A stretch of DNA of 42,681 nt from Lichtheimia corymbifera B2541 (lineage: Eukaryota > Mucoromycota > Mucoromycetes > Mucorales > Lichtheimiaceae), in assembly GCA_000697475.1 (NCBI GenBank), contig JNEU01000721.1, positions 1 through 42,681 of the forward strand, given 5' to 3'. How positions within the stretch are numbered: the first letter of the stretch is position 1; each line of letters begins with the position of its first letter. The position numbers were made by a program, and so were the translations under genes. The notes beneath the pieces were generated by a model. It was given only the letters and a program-made list of their open reading frames with translations. It had not been told where the DNA came from and ran no database searches. Below, piece after piece: positions 23,754 to 35,738 of this stretch.

Positions 23754-24157
23754 ATGGTAGGTGCCTCGTCATTTTACACCTTTGCATTGCGCTCCATTTC
23801 AGCATGACAACGAATCACGCTTTCCTATCATCTTCAACCCATCGACCCATTGTGTGAATGGAAGACTCATGACGACCCAAACAATACAATAGGGTAAAGT
23901 CCACGGTTCGCTCGCTCGTGCTGGTAAAGTCAAGTCTCAAACCCCCAAGGTTGCCAAGCAAGAAAAGAAAAAGTCCTTGACTGGTCGTGCCAAGAAGAGA
24001 CAAGTGTACAAGTAAGTAATAGATACATGACATGCAGTAGTAGCATGGATGATTTACATTGAGATTCTCTTACAACAACAGCCGCCGTTTCGTCAACGTC
24101 ACTACTGCCATTGGTGGCAAGCGCAGAATGAACCCTGCCCCCACTCAAGGTCCTTAA
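23754..24157 (+). CDS. RPS30: 40S ribosomal protein eS30
   Basis: Three exons, 23754-23756, 23893-24011 and 24082-24157, give 65 aa. The first coding exon is the ATG alone, followed by a 136-nt intron, the longest in this block. The protein begins [20 protein letters not shown] and continues with [17 protein letters not shown], the eS30 signature; it is very basic and belongs to the small-subunit head/A-site side. There is no ubiquitin-like (FUBI) domain in front, unlike the animal FAU fusion and like yeast RPS30. The second donor is GTAAGT with acceptor CAACAG. The neighbour downstream is another small-subunit protein gene (eS7) on the same strand. Confidence 0.92.
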
Positions 24158-24875
24158 ATGTCATCATCCATCACGACTTTTGATCAAATAAAATAACAAC
24201 ACTTGCTTCAAAGCAACAACATGTGAACTATTCATTTGCTCAAGTGCCCGTGGCTGAGTAATCATTACTTTAATCCTACTAGCTGCTTCAGCCATCTCAT
24301 GAGTTACAACAATGGGAGGGGAGATATTATTAGAAGGTGATTAAGTATCTAGCAGGAGAGATATACCTGATTTGGATCATGATCTAAAGGACAAAAATAC
24401 ATAGCTGCGTGCATAAGATGTAGACGTGGGGTAACCCAGGATTTTAAAAAGACGCATGACAGTGGAGGCACATGATCATTGTGATATGTATGGCAACTTT
24501 ATCAGGACCCCTCACAGTATAGCTTATATTCTTTCAAAGTAGAATTAAATCGTTTATACGTTAAGAACCAATAGTCATGGCAACGAGTAGGAGGTGATGG
24601 GTGTGTGTGTGTGTGTGTGTGTGTGGATCATTTCGGAGTTTGGGCTACTTCTCGGTCGATGGTGGCCATTGTGAACCACCCTCTTCTTTTCGGTAGGTAA
24701 CGAGGATGGCCAGTGGGATGAGGATGGGGATGGAAGACAAAGAGAACAAGCGAGAATACCAAAGGATGGATGATGAAATCAACGGATGAATCGATTGAAC
24801 GGATGGATGGGATGGATGAAATCAAAGAACCTCTTTTAACCTAATGATATGTCAACTCGCAGTTCGACGACCGTG
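24158..24875. other. intergenic region between eS30 and eS7, with a GT microsatellite
   Basis: Contains the eS30 3' flank, a (GT)12-type microsatellite at about 24601-24624, and GGATG-rich sequence near 24700-24820. CTAAC-like words followed by CTCGCAG at 24865-24870 could be the end of an intron in the eS7 leader. Confidence 0.5.
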
Positions 24876-25702
24876 ATGGCTTCGCACAAGATCACTAAGC
24901 TCGCTGGAGCTAAACCCACTGACGAATTCGAGCTCAACGTTGCTCAAGCTCTTGTCGATTTGGAGAACAATGTCGCTGATTTGAAGAAGGACTTGCGTCC
25001 TCTTTCTATCACTGCTGCCAAGGAGGTACGAGTTACAACCACGCTATTCCACCACTATCACCATCACCGCCACACACACACGACCAACCCACTCCACGAA
25101 CACGAGAACGAGTGATATTAATCATCAATTTATGCGACTTTATAGGTTGAGATTGGTGGTGGCAAGAAGGCTATTGTCATCTTCGTTCCTGTTCCTCAGC
25201 TCAAGGCTTTCCACAAGATCCAACAGAGGTAAATTGATATAGTTGGATGGATAAGGATCTCTCTCTTTATTTACATGGATGATTATAGACTTACTCGTGA
25301 GTTGGAGAAGAAGTTCTCTGATCGCCATGTTGTCTTTGTTGGCCAGCGTCGCGTTCTTGCCAAGCCTAGCCGTCGCTCGAACCCCAAGCAACCTCGTCCC
25401 AGATCTCGCACTTTGACCGCTGTCCATGATGCTATCCTTGAGGATCTTGCTTACCCCTCTGAGCTTGTTGGCAAGCGTACTCGTGTTGCTGTTGATGGCA
25501 CCAAGACCATCAAGGCGTAAGTGATTCTTGCAATGTGATATATAAATAACAGGGATACTAATGATGGGATGATCTTAGTTTCCTTGATCCCAAGGATGCC
25601 ACCTCTTTGGAGTACAAGCTCGATACTTTCTCTGCCGTGTACAAGAAGCTCACTGGCAAGGCTGTTGTCTTCGAGTTCCCTACCAACGCCGAGCTCCTTT
25701 AA
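24876..25702 (+). CDS. RPS7: 40S ribosomal protein eS7
   Basis: Four exons, 24876-25025, 25146-25228, 25289-25516 and 25579-25702, give 194 aa, the usual eS7 size. Clear family words are [56 protein letters not shown] and [14 protein letters not shown]. The protein sits on the small subunit and takes part in pre-18S rRNA processing. I chose the second in-frame ATG ([11 protein letters not shown]) because family N-termini align from there; an upstream ATG at 24849 would add nine residues (MSTRSSTTV). Codon use favours GCT, GTC and AAG as in highly expressed genes. Confidence 0.93.
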
Positions 25703-25981
25703 GCATTTGATTTCTTGTTGCAATACACACAATCCACCATACAAAAAAAAGTATAAACACGAGATACGTTCTTTTTTATAGTTGGGATGTGATGGGAAAA
25801 TGATGAGTGTCAGTCGTTTCATGTAGTTAAGGTTGTGCAGGATGTAACCATCAGATGTTGAGTCTATGTAATTGTAGCACGACCTGGCACACACTGGGTT
25901 TTTTTCTTCTTTTCTTTCTCGTTACTTTTTTTTTTCTTTCCTCGTCTACTTGTTCCCCTTTTCACTTTTGCCATTTCGTTC

Positions 25982-28900
25982 ATGGAGACGCAATTTGCGC
26001 CAATGAAGTCTCTGGGTTATCCTTCCCAGGAGATAGTATCCAAGCCAGCCAAAGATGTCAACCAGCAACTTGCCGACCAACGAAAAAAGCTAGAAAAAGA
26101 CACAGGCTTTGGCCTTTCATTTAAATTCGACCAACATTGCAATGGTCCAAGGACAAAGGTCAATACGCAATAGGCGTTCCAATGTATATCAGCTCAATGT
26201 ATTATTTTTCCTTTTTGAACAGAGTAGTCGCTCCAGGACAAGGTCATCGCCTAATGCGGATGGCGGTGGTAATAGTAACACGGAAGAAACGGCTTCAAGA
26301 GCCGAGGGATGGAATATCTCGTGGATGGGGGTATACGGTCATGTTGTGGAGAGACAACAAGCTTTTTCGCCATTAAAGCAACCAGGAGCACCTTTCAGCA
26401 ATGCATCAGCAAATGATCGATTACTACCACACGCTGACACGACATACTGGCCACCACCTGAGAATGAGTTGCCAAGACAAGATCAACGAGAACTTGTGGA
26501 TCTATTTTACATGCACTTTTATCCACCAACACCTGTCCTCCGACGCTCGGTATTCGAGGCTGAACTTGAGAAATGCATCAACAATGAACAGTCATCGTTT
26601 TTATCGCCCTTCTTTTTTTATTCAGCATTCACAATAGCAGCACAATTCTCAGACCGATTAAGAGAAACGAGGCAATCTTTTTGCATGCAGCAAGCATTGG
26701 CTTTTCGTCAAGTCTATTTTGGTTATCCATGCGTCAGCTCTATTGCAGCTTTGCTTATGTTGTCGACTTTTATGGAACGCACCAAGATCCATCCCTTCAC
26801 CAACTATTCTTGGGCATTGGCTGGAGAAGCATTCACCATGGTGCAAGACCTTGGCCTGCATAGAATGTGTAACGTAAGCCCAAACCCGGCTGATCAAGAA
26901 CTGGCGGCTCGTGTCTTTTGGGTTGCCTTTGTATGCGATCGATTGCTATGTGTGGTGACAGGTCGGCCTTTTACCTTTGACGAAAAGGACATGTGAGTTT
27001 CAGGCATCAATCCTTTTTATTTACAAACAATGAGTAGCTGACAAAGCGAACCTCAACGATTTGGGTTTTTGATCTATTCCTTTTCTAGCGATGTCACACT
27101 ACCTAAGCTCACTGAAGAAGAACGGCAGGATCCCGGGGCTGAGGTGTATCTACGCAACTTTAACTGCTTGATCGACATCAGCAAGGTCATTGGTCGTGTC
27201 TTGCGTTTTAATTTCTCGGCTCAATCGGCTGATTTCCGTGCTCCTTCCCTGGTAAGTATAATGATAATAAGCTTAGTCCACCACTCACACGCAAATCATT
27301 AGCATCAAGAGGCTATGCTTTCTACATTGGACTCATGGATCGCTTCATTGATGAAAGAATCTATGGTAGAAAAGTATCCACAAGGTGTTGTCGGTATTCA
27401 GCGACTCTTTGATATCCAAAAGATGCTCATGTTGTATTGCATGTTGATTCTCTTACATCAGCCTTATGTGGATGACGTGCAAACAAAACCTGGCTACAGC
27501 AGAAAGAGCTCGGAGACACGACCATCATTTGAAATATGCTCAGCATCAGCAACCATCATCATCCACACTGTGTACCAGCTTCCTCTTGTCGATTTGGAAT
27601 ATCTTGTCAATCGATCCGACTCCTTGTATGCCATACTGACAGCCACCAGATTACACCTCATGAATGCATCCTGCCAACATGACGCCGAGACTGTCATGAA
27701 TGGTGAAATCAACTTTTTACGTAGCATGGCTGTTCTTGAGAAGCTCCAGACGCCACCCAAATCATCCTTGACACAGACCATAAACGCGTTTCAGGAACGT
27801 TTTGATAGTCGACCTGATTCAATTCTTTCGGATTATGCAGCAGATCTTATACGCAAAGAAGCATGCGCTGCACAAGCCAGGACACCTTTTTACTTACAAT
27901 TCACCCCCGTCTTGAAAGCAGCAGGTGAATCATCACCTACCATTGACCAAGCGGATACTATCGTATTTGAACAACACGTACCGACACCACAACCATCCAC
28001 TGAACGATCCGCATTCAATGTTAGCAGCAGCAGTAGTAGCAGCAGCAGCAGCAATAACAACATACGTGATAATAACAATACAAGTCGACCAGGTGCTGTT
28101 GGTTGCAAATTTATCGAATTCAAAAAGCCTCCAACAAAGACATCAAGAAAACGACGCGCAGGTGCACCTGTAACAACAACATCAACAACAGCTCCAACAA
28201 CACCAGCATCATCTTCAAGTACAGTAGTTTCAGAATCAAGCGGGTATAATGGCGGCGGTATCACCATGAATCAAACAACACAACACCAGCAGCAATATCC
28301 ATCCACCACAGCAACCGTTGCTACGGATACTCCCTTGGTACAGCAACAATCCCAGCCCCCATTAGCATTTAATTCCACCTTTGCTGATATCTTTGTGACA
28401 ATGGCTTCTGAACAACAGTCTCTATTTGATGTGGCCCCCTTTGACAACGCCCATGCCATGCAGATGGGAATACCAACCATGTCCCTGACAACAAGTAGCA
28501 CCAACAATTATGTACCACCTGCAACGACTGCTGCTACTACTAGTAGTAATACAAGCAACGAACCTCAACAATCATGGATGAATATGGCTAATGGCGGAAG
28601 AGATGATGAGGAGCAGATTTATCTTTTCCGTGAAGATTGGGGATTGGGCGTACCTACATTTGGTCCACTTGCACAGCAACAGCAGCAACAACAACCATTG
28701 TCATTACAACACCCACAAGGACAGCAACAGCTTCCAATACAACCATCGCATGAACAACAGCATATGCCATTACATCAATCCCATGAACAATTATTACAAC
28801 AACAACAACAACATTTACTAGTACAACAACAGTTGCAGGACCAACAACAACAACAACATTTACTAGTACAACAACAGTTGCAGGACCAACAACAACAACA

Positions 28901-29081
28901 ACAACAACAACAGCCGGCATTCCCACCACCACCAGCAACGTCAGGCATAGATCCCCATCAATTGCAACCACAAATGACAACAGTAGCAGCGCCTGCAATG
29001 GTATCTGGATTTTACCCGCATCATGCTTGGAATCAGCAACCATCGATTGATGTATGGGAAGCATCCAGCGCGTCCACTTGA
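25982..29081 (+). CDS. fungal-specific transcription-factor-domain protein, Gln-rich, no visible zinc cluster
   Basis: Four exons, 25982-26158, 26223-26992, 27089-27251 and 27303-29081, give 962 aa. Residues about 130-450 match the fungal transcription factor middle homology region: LVDLFYMHFYPPTPVLRRS, then AFTMVQDLGLHRMC, VFWVAFVCDRLLCVVTGRP and PYVDDVQ. The C-terminal 370 residues are Ser/Thr/Asn/Gln-rich with repeated Gln runs, probably an activation region. I find no Zn2Cys6 binuclear cluster in the N-terminal 130 residues or in any frame back to the eS7 stop. The protein may therefore bind DNA through a partner, or a distant exon is missed. The first donor (GTCAAT) is weak, so the N-terminus is the least certain part. 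A ligand or pathway cannot be named. Confidence 0.78.
28811..28900 (+). repeat. 45-bp in-frame duplication in the polyglutamine region
   Basis: The 15-codon segment encoding HLLVQQQLQD plus flanking Gln occurs twice in direct succession with a 45-nt period, the two copies being almost identical. This indicates a recent slippage or unequal exchange that changes the tail length without a frameshift. Confidence 0.85.
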
Positions 29082-29463
29082 TGATAATGAATTGTATTAT
29101 TATTTCCCCGCCCAATCTTATTCCCAGCCTTATTTTGTTTGTGATACCCATTTTCATTCTATTGCAACTCATATCATATATTATCTAACTTCATGCATCC
29201 TCAAATGTATATAATACTAGTGTGCAATATTAGAGAGGGCCATGTTGTGTAAGGACCCTGCAGTGCAACATGAAGAGGATTGGATGGGAGAGATTTGCTG
29301 ATCACTTTGAGGTGGTACCATTCTTTGGTTTGAATGCTATGTAAGTGTGTGTGAGAGCGTACGTGAGAGACTTTCCGATCACTTTCTCCTTCTTTTATTA
29401 CTACTACTACAACTACAACCACAACTACTATTACTATTACTACTCAAACACCTCTTGCACACC
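29082..29463. other. intergenic region before the Ras gene
   Basis: Holds the transcription factor 3' flank and, at about 29395-29447, a run of ACT/ACA triplets in the presumed Ras leader. No gene. Confidence 0.45.
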
Positions 29464-30501
29464 ATGTCGAATGCTTCATTCCTGCGAGAGTAAGATGACA
29501 TTTCCCCTTCACTCCATTCCCAGTCTTGTTACATACAGGCACACAGTGTTGCTGACTCTCGAAGTTCAGGTACAAGATTGTCATTGTCGGTGGAGGCGGT
29601 AAGTAGTAGTGGGTCCATGCAAGCACACACACACCCTTCTCATTTGCTTCATCAAAGGTGTCGGCAAGTCGGCTCTTACCATTCAGTTTATTCAATCGCA
29701 CTTTGTGGACGAATATGACCCCACTATCGAAGGTATGCAGGCAGACAGTAGTCGTTCTACTCCTTTTATCATGTGATTAACGCGTGCATCTATTAGACTC
29801 ATACCGCAAACAATGCGTGATCGATGATGAAACGGCACTTTTGGATGTCTTGGATACCGCTGGTCAAGAGGAATACAGGTAAAAAAGTATCATACAAGGG
29901 AAGAATGATCTACGTGTCTTACATGGAAATGCTCTTAGTGCCATGCGTGAGCAATACATGCGAAATGGTGAAGGCTTTATCCTTGTTTACTCCATCACAT
30001 CCCGTTTATCTTTTGAAGAGATCAGTACCTTTTTTGAGCAAATTCGACGTGTAAAGGACCGCGACTCTTTTCCCATGGTGCTTGTTGGCAATAAGTGTGA
30101 TCTCGAATCCGAGCGACAGGTGTCAAGTCAAGGTAAACAAGGGGACCATGTGCACACGCATACAATGGGATGAGGAGTAGAAGGGAGCTTTTTGTATGCG
30201 GAGGAAGGGAAGGAGGAAAGGGAAAGGGATACGAGGGATGGATGAGATGATATTGATATCTTTTATTTCGCTTTTACTAGAGGGCCGTGATCTTGCAAAG
30301 TCATTTGGATGCCCGTTTAGTGAAACGTCAGCCAAGCAACGTATCGGCGTGGATGAGTCTTTCTATGATGTGGTACGCGAAATACGCCGGATGAACAAGG
30401 ATCAAGAAGCACGCGTCAAAGGGGGCGCTGGTTATCGGGACAATTTCGAGATGGAAGAGGGCCATGGTAGTGGCGGCTGTTGTGGATGTACACTCATGTG
30501 A
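29464..30501 (+). CDS. RAS1: Ras GTPase
   Basis: Six exons, 29464-29489, 29570-29598, 29658-29732, 29797-29878, 29939-30132 and 30281-30501, give 208 aa. All five G boxes are present: P-loop GGGGVGKS (16-23), switch I YDPTIEDSY (38-46), DTAGQEE (63-69), NKCD (122-125) and ETSAK. Numbering is human Ras plus six; the residues equal to human G12, G13 and Q61 (G18, G19, Q67) are the normal ones. The C-terminus GGCCGCTLM has a CAAX box for farnesylation and two upstream cysteines likely palmitoylated, so it acts at the plasma membrane. Fungal Ras proteins control cAMP and MAP-kinase pathways in growth and morphogenesis. An intron splits the P-loop codon for G19. Confidence 0.95.
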
Positions 30502-31169
30502 TGTTTATGCACCATGATCAAGGAGTCTCTTTTGGAAATGACATTGAGTTTTGCGCATCCCCCAATTTTCTTTATACACATACCCATCTAGATGCTATAG
30601 TAATCAAATATATTGCCTTTCTGTATTCAATTCTATTGGCTGCGTACAAGCTTAATGAGATGGTGGATTTTGAGTTCTGTGATATGCATGGATTCCAAGC
30701 ATCACGTTGTTGTTAATGTTTACAGCTGCCTGTGTTTACTATTTCACGCGAGTCACTTATCGTCGCAACCATCATCATTAATCGTCATATGTAGCAACGC
30801 ATGAAATAAACTGCGGATCTCTTTCTCACAACTTCTTTTTTTTTGACACTTTGACACTGTTCTCTCAACCGATACATATTAAGATCCACTGCTACATACC
30901 TGGTACATATAACAAGGACAGCCTTGTACATAGATATTGTAAAGAATATACCACTGATTTACTGCGTTGAATAACTTTGTGTAGCTTTCTCACTCTCAAA
31001 TCCGTACTCGCTCACTCACTCACTCATACTTATTATATACACGCGCTTTTATCACGCATCTTGATCCACTTCTTTGGTAAGACTCATTCTTATTGCACCG
31101 TTTTATGTATGTGCTTAAAACCCCATCATCCAGCTTTCCTTCGTAAATCGTTTCAACTCGTTCGAGATC
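30502..31169. other. intergenic region, no gene seen
   Basis: Ras 3' flank and, from about 31060, the leader of the next gene. The word TTATTGCACCGTTTTATGTA near 31091 and the following AAAACCCC recur in altered form near 34780-34810 upstream of the paralogue at 35739. Confidence 0.45.
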
Positions 31170-32888
31170 ATGGCGTCCGACAGTGATATCGAGCAGCTCG
31201 TGGAATCCAGGGAGCAAGAGGATACTCGACTACAGATCCTTATGAGCCAGCGCAGAAAGCGAAAGCTGGACTCGATGATTGATGAAGAGGCATCCGCAGC
31301 TAGCTCGTCGGTTACACGACATCGTCAAGATGTGTCTCGTCAGGTAACACGATTGACAGGATTTTGGGCAAGTCTTCTTAAACACCACTTCTCGTATATA
31401 GGCATTGTTAGTTGACATCTGGTTGAAGGCAGCACAACTCCATGGCACATACGCACAGCAAAACGTATTGGAGAAAGCATTTGTCTTGTAAGCGCTAACC
31501 GCTCTTGGATCATTGTCACGTACTTATTGTTGTTATACTAGTTTGACCATGAATTCGGTAATCAATTTGACATTCGATTACCCGAAGCTTGCCAACATCA
31601 ATACGGAGAAGTTTGATGATTACAAGGAGGAGAATGGTTTTGCGCAGCTCAAACTTCGACAATTGGATGCGAACGTCTTGGAGACCATCAAGCAGCACGT
31701 CTTGTCAGAGGTAAGTAAGATGCTTCACAGGAATGTAAGATGATGTTAATCCTCACTTTATCGCGAACAGCCACCAGCAACTGGCCGCTTCGTTGATTGC
31801 AGCGTGAATATTTTTTTAAAAGCATCAAAGGGAGAGTTGACGTATTATCGCATATATTCACACTTGTAAGAAAATGTCATGAATTGAGTTGTGTAATAGG
31901 GTATGCAAATATTGAAGCTAACTATGTATCTTTTCACCATGCTGGTAGTTTGATGATATTTGAATATCAAAAAGAAAGCATCAACTCTTGGCGCACGTTG
32001 TCTGAGAATGATATTTTTCGGTTGTTCAGTAGTCCAATCTTTGAGATCATCTTTGAACACTCAGTTGTCAAACTTCGATCGTAAGTGCACAAATAGTGTT
32101 GTGGTGGAAGTCAACATTACGACAAGGTATTCATGGTTGTATTTGTTGTGGTAGTGGCGAAACAACAAATGTTGGTTCTGCTGAGGTTCGGGCTGTTCAA
32201 GCCAAAGCTGCCGGTGTGCGTCCACGAGGAGCATTCAAGGTGGATCTTCGCCTTGTTTTGCTCAATGATAAAATTGAATACGACCTGGCAAATTGTGAGT
32301 TTGCAAAGTCAGGAGATATCCAGCGGAAGGTGCTCACCGACAATGCGAAGGTCGTGGTCGAGGCAAAATGTATCATGGATTTTTTGGTGTTAAACGGTCG
32401 GCTGAACCATGAAGAGGCCAAAAAAATCCAAGTTGTCAACCTACAAGCTTGTGGTAAGACTTAATGAATGGAAGTAAGCTGTGATATTTAACATATTTTC
32501 TTTTTGAAGGCTTAAAAATGAAGCTTGTAGCTTTGAAGCTTGATAAGAACGGCAATGGATACGTGGCGCAACCTATCGGTAAAACGATAAAGTTGCCCAC
32601 TTCCTTGGATATGATACCAACGTTCTTCGAAGTCGGGCTGCCACTTATACAACATATGAAGGTACTTTTACATGTGTGCAGCTTCAAGGTCATGGCTAGA
32701 TCGCTAAACAAGTGTTTTTACTACAGGATACCGCCGAGAAGAACGCCATGATATTGCAAGATGCGTTCAACCGTGATCGAAGCGATTTCGGTAGTCAAAG
32801 TCCTCCACATCCCACTGGCTTCATCAAGAAGACATGGCTTGGTCCCTCTCCTTCCCGCCCCAACTCCATCCCTCCCATGCCATATTGA
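31170..32888 (+). CDS. unrecognised family X, paralogue 1
   Basis: Eight exons: 31170-31343, 31402-31487, 31542-31710, 31771-31865, 31949-32080, 32155-32453, 32510-32661 and 32727-32888, giving 422 aa. I do not recognise the family. The N-terminus is charged and basic (LMSQRRKRKLD) and may be a nuclear signal. The middle has SWRTLSENDIFRLF, then VDLRLVLLND, IEYDLANCEFAKSGD and KKIQVVNLQACG. The alternation of an Asp strand, an ANCEFAK strand and a downstream helix recalls PD-(D/E)XK nuclease-like cores seen in expanded Mucorales families, but the spacing is ExxK rather than ExK, so this is only a guess. The C-terminal TGFIKKTWLGP tail is shared with the copy at 35739. No membrane segment or signal peptide. 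Confidence 0.8.
31475..31557 (+). other. intron 2 block of family X, more conserved than the exons
   Basis: Intron 2 (31488-31541) and its counterpart 36069-36122 are both 54 nt and differ at only 3 positions by my count. Exon 2 next to it differs at about 20 of 86. The near-identity continues about 11 nt into exon 2 and 16 nt into exon 3. Confidence 0.8.
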
Positions 32889-32929
32889 ACAATCATATCT
32901 TTACCGCATACAAAAGTAACAACTTTATA

Positions 32930-34239
32930 TCCATATAAATATGCATCTCCAAAGGATTTCCAACCCCCACCAGTCATCTTGACTATCGGCCTTTTCGATG
33001 ATACCATGGGTTGCCCCTTCTTCAAATGGAGAATCTCCAGCTTGTTCACCTTGATAACAATGAAGTGCTCGAGCAACTGGTCCTCATGGTTTAGTAGGAG
33101 GAGTCATCGGTCGTTGGGGAGTTGCTTAGTGCTGTTGGGGCAGGCGTAGATAGCGGCGTCGTAGATTTACTGGGTGTTGCTGATGATGGTGGTTCCATTT
33201 TTTCACACGAATGAGCTGGTTGATGATGGTATGCACATGGTAGTGATGATCTCGCTAGTGCTGTAACAGCAGGTGGTCTTGTTTTGATATAGTCGTACTT
33301 CGATACACCTTGCCATTGCCATTGCCTTGATCATTCCCATTTTCATCCAAATCACCATGTCGGTAAAATGCTGCTGTGTTTCTCAAGGTATGGAATTTAG
33401 GTGGTGCCAACAGTACAAATCAGCCTGGTGATAATAACCGATCCTTCCATGCATACATCTAACCACAAGGGTGCATCAGCACATCTTCAACCCATCAATC
33501 TCTTGATCCCACCTTACCTTCTGGGTATTGCCGTAGGAGCCAATGGCTGCGTACATCCAGTATTCCTTCAATACGTCCAGGAACCACTAGACAATCCTTA
33601 TCGTTAAAAAGTCCCTTTATCTTCCCTTCTTTGAATCTACCTCTTACATTGTTTCCAAGAGTAATAAACATCTTGACAGCTTCTTTGGTATTCGGCAAGG
33701 CCACCGACATGTGAGCCTGCGATGCAGTAGTTGAATGAGCGAACCTACATAATATTGCGAAGTAGGATGAGGCATTGTTGTCAAATCCACATTGTTTGTT
33801 GTGTAAGAACACTCACAGTCATCAGGTAATCTAGCAATGGAATCACATTTTCATGGTAAGCTACAGCATACATATCTGTTATCTTTCTTCCCATGTACCT
33901 TTCTACTGCTACCAATCCTGATCCAGCACATGTCGTGAAAAGAAACCGCCCTTCAGCACCGTGTGTATGGCAAGACCGTATCGTTGGCAAGGACGGATGG
34001 TGGCATGACCTTGTGAAAAACTGTTTAATACATATAAAAGCATCGTTTCCGTAGCCTAGTGTACTAACCAATAAAGTTGTGAAGAGCATCGGACGCCTTC
34101 ATGCATTGGCTTAAACCTTCATAAAGCAAGCGTTAGTCGAGAACAGTATGCTCATTTAGTAGCGACAAAGCGGAGAACGACACTTACCAGCAAGCTTAAC
34201 AGGAATGGGAGAGCTGATGTTGGAACAACGGGGGTCCAT
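32930..34239 (-). pseudogene. decayed SYLF-SH3 gene (Ysc84/Lsb3-like)
   Basis: On the minus strand an ATG at 34239 opens a short exon (SNISSPIPVKLAG). It can be spliced to LSQCMKASDALHNFI and then to FHKVMPPSVLAND, the usual start of a SYLF domain. After a frame break come KGGFLFTTCAGSGLVAVER near 33950, NTKEAVKMFITLG near 33690 and KIKGLFNDKD near 33610. Near 33100-32965 an SH3 domain remains: ARALHCYQGEQAGD, then IIEKADSQDDWW. SYLF-SH3 proteins bind phosphoinositides and actin patches in endocytosis. A stop inside the SYLF domain, frame shifts and a lost SH3 end indicate a pseudogene. It lies tail-to-tail with gene X1. Confidence 0.65.
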
Positions 34240-35738
34240 TTCTTCCTCACGATATGAGTGCAAGCGAAAGAAAAGTGGGTTGAGACATTTGTGGCGGTGG
34301 TACCTTATCACACATACTCAGCTGATGTCTGTGTGCATAAAAATCTTGTTGTAATGGCGTATTACGATCTCATTCACTTTATCTTATAATAACTTTTCCT
34401 TCTCTGCGAACCCACGAAATGCACACATACATTTGCATGATCGACGAAACCTGCTTCTGACATCTAATCTTATCAGTAACATAGCTTTTATGGGCTAGAA
34501 CAGAATTCAATTATCGTATGCCAGAAATTTTCAGCACATCCAAAAGCATCTATCCATTGATAAAACCTCAGGACTGAAGTTGAGATACATAAGTCGAAAG
34601 TCATTTTCTACTGTCAGGCTCCTTTGAGCGTACACCGTACGTATTTCCTGACGTCGGTTTCTCAGCAGATACACTCCTCTCTCTCAAAAAGTTCAAGACT
34701 TGGAATATTATTAAGCTCGCGCACCTCACCCATGCTTTCTTCCTGCTTCATCTTGCTACATCTTTGGTGTGATCCATTTTTATTGCACCATATCTATCGT
34801 GTACTTTTAAACCCCGTCTATATACTCTAATTTGTGCAGTGTCCTGCAGGGAAGCCGTTAAATCACCACCATAGCAGGGCTCACTATTTGCACCATGTCT
34901 CTTGCACCACCCTTAATCCAAACTGCCATACCAGGAGAGGCTTGATTGCTGATTTAAATGAGACCTGATAATCCTCACTGCTTACACCGAACCCGCATAC
35001 GAACACCAAGAGTAGGTTGACAACATGGTAAGTCACCTTTATGATAACGGGGATATGCGTTAGGCGTACAAATGATTAACTCACCTTGATAGATCTTTAT
35101 CATCTACCCTGACTTAGCCGATGTACATGCATTGACAACATGGCGCCCCATCACTTTATCAGCTCATGCATCAATTTATCAATATATCATTCCCAACAGA
35201 CAGAAATACCCACGCCCACAATGCATAATAAAAGGATGTTGTCGCCGTTCATCATAATCCCACACCTCTCTTTTGTCTGTCTGTCTTCTTTGGTTGCTTA
35301 TACAAGTATATCACTTCTTGCAACCCTCTGAATAAGCGCTGATCCTTTGGGTCATTCATAGGGTTCTTTATTTTCCTGCTCTCATTGTTGTCGTCGTCCT
35401 CATTGTGATATTGGGATTCTTATATAAGGGAAACCTCGATCATGCGCTTGATGAGTCACTACTCATACATGCCACCTTGTTACTTTCGATACAGCTATCA
35501 CTCCGTGAAGCATCTGCAAAGGTTGGTTTCGGTACCATGGTCTATGACAGGTACTCAAGTTGAACATGGTGCAACCTCCCTTTCAATCTTTTCAGTTTCC
35601 GATGGCGGCAGAAGGGGAATGGTGGTGATTTAACGGCTTCCTTCATGCAGACAAAATGATCATTTGGCTGGCTTTTAACCCAACATTCACCCACTTTCTT
35701 CCCTGTACACCACAATCGTGTCAAGCGCGTTTGCAACA
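34240..35738. other. gene-free interval upstream of paralogue X2
   Basis: No supported gene. The part near 34620-34830 resembles the leader of X1 (about 31000-31140), yet the X2 start codon is 900 bp further on. The stretch 34850-35690 is therefore a candidate insertion, of unknown identity. Near 35690-35738 the leader-like sequence resumes. Confidence 0.35.

Noticed and set aside
24849..24875. Upstream ATG as the eS7 start
   Set aside because: It adds nine residues not found in the family, and the preceding sequence looks like an intron end; kept only as an alternative.
28600..29172. Minus-strand valine-rich frames opposite the polyglutamine tail
   Set aside because: They are the antisense of CAA/CAG repeats, with no independent signal.
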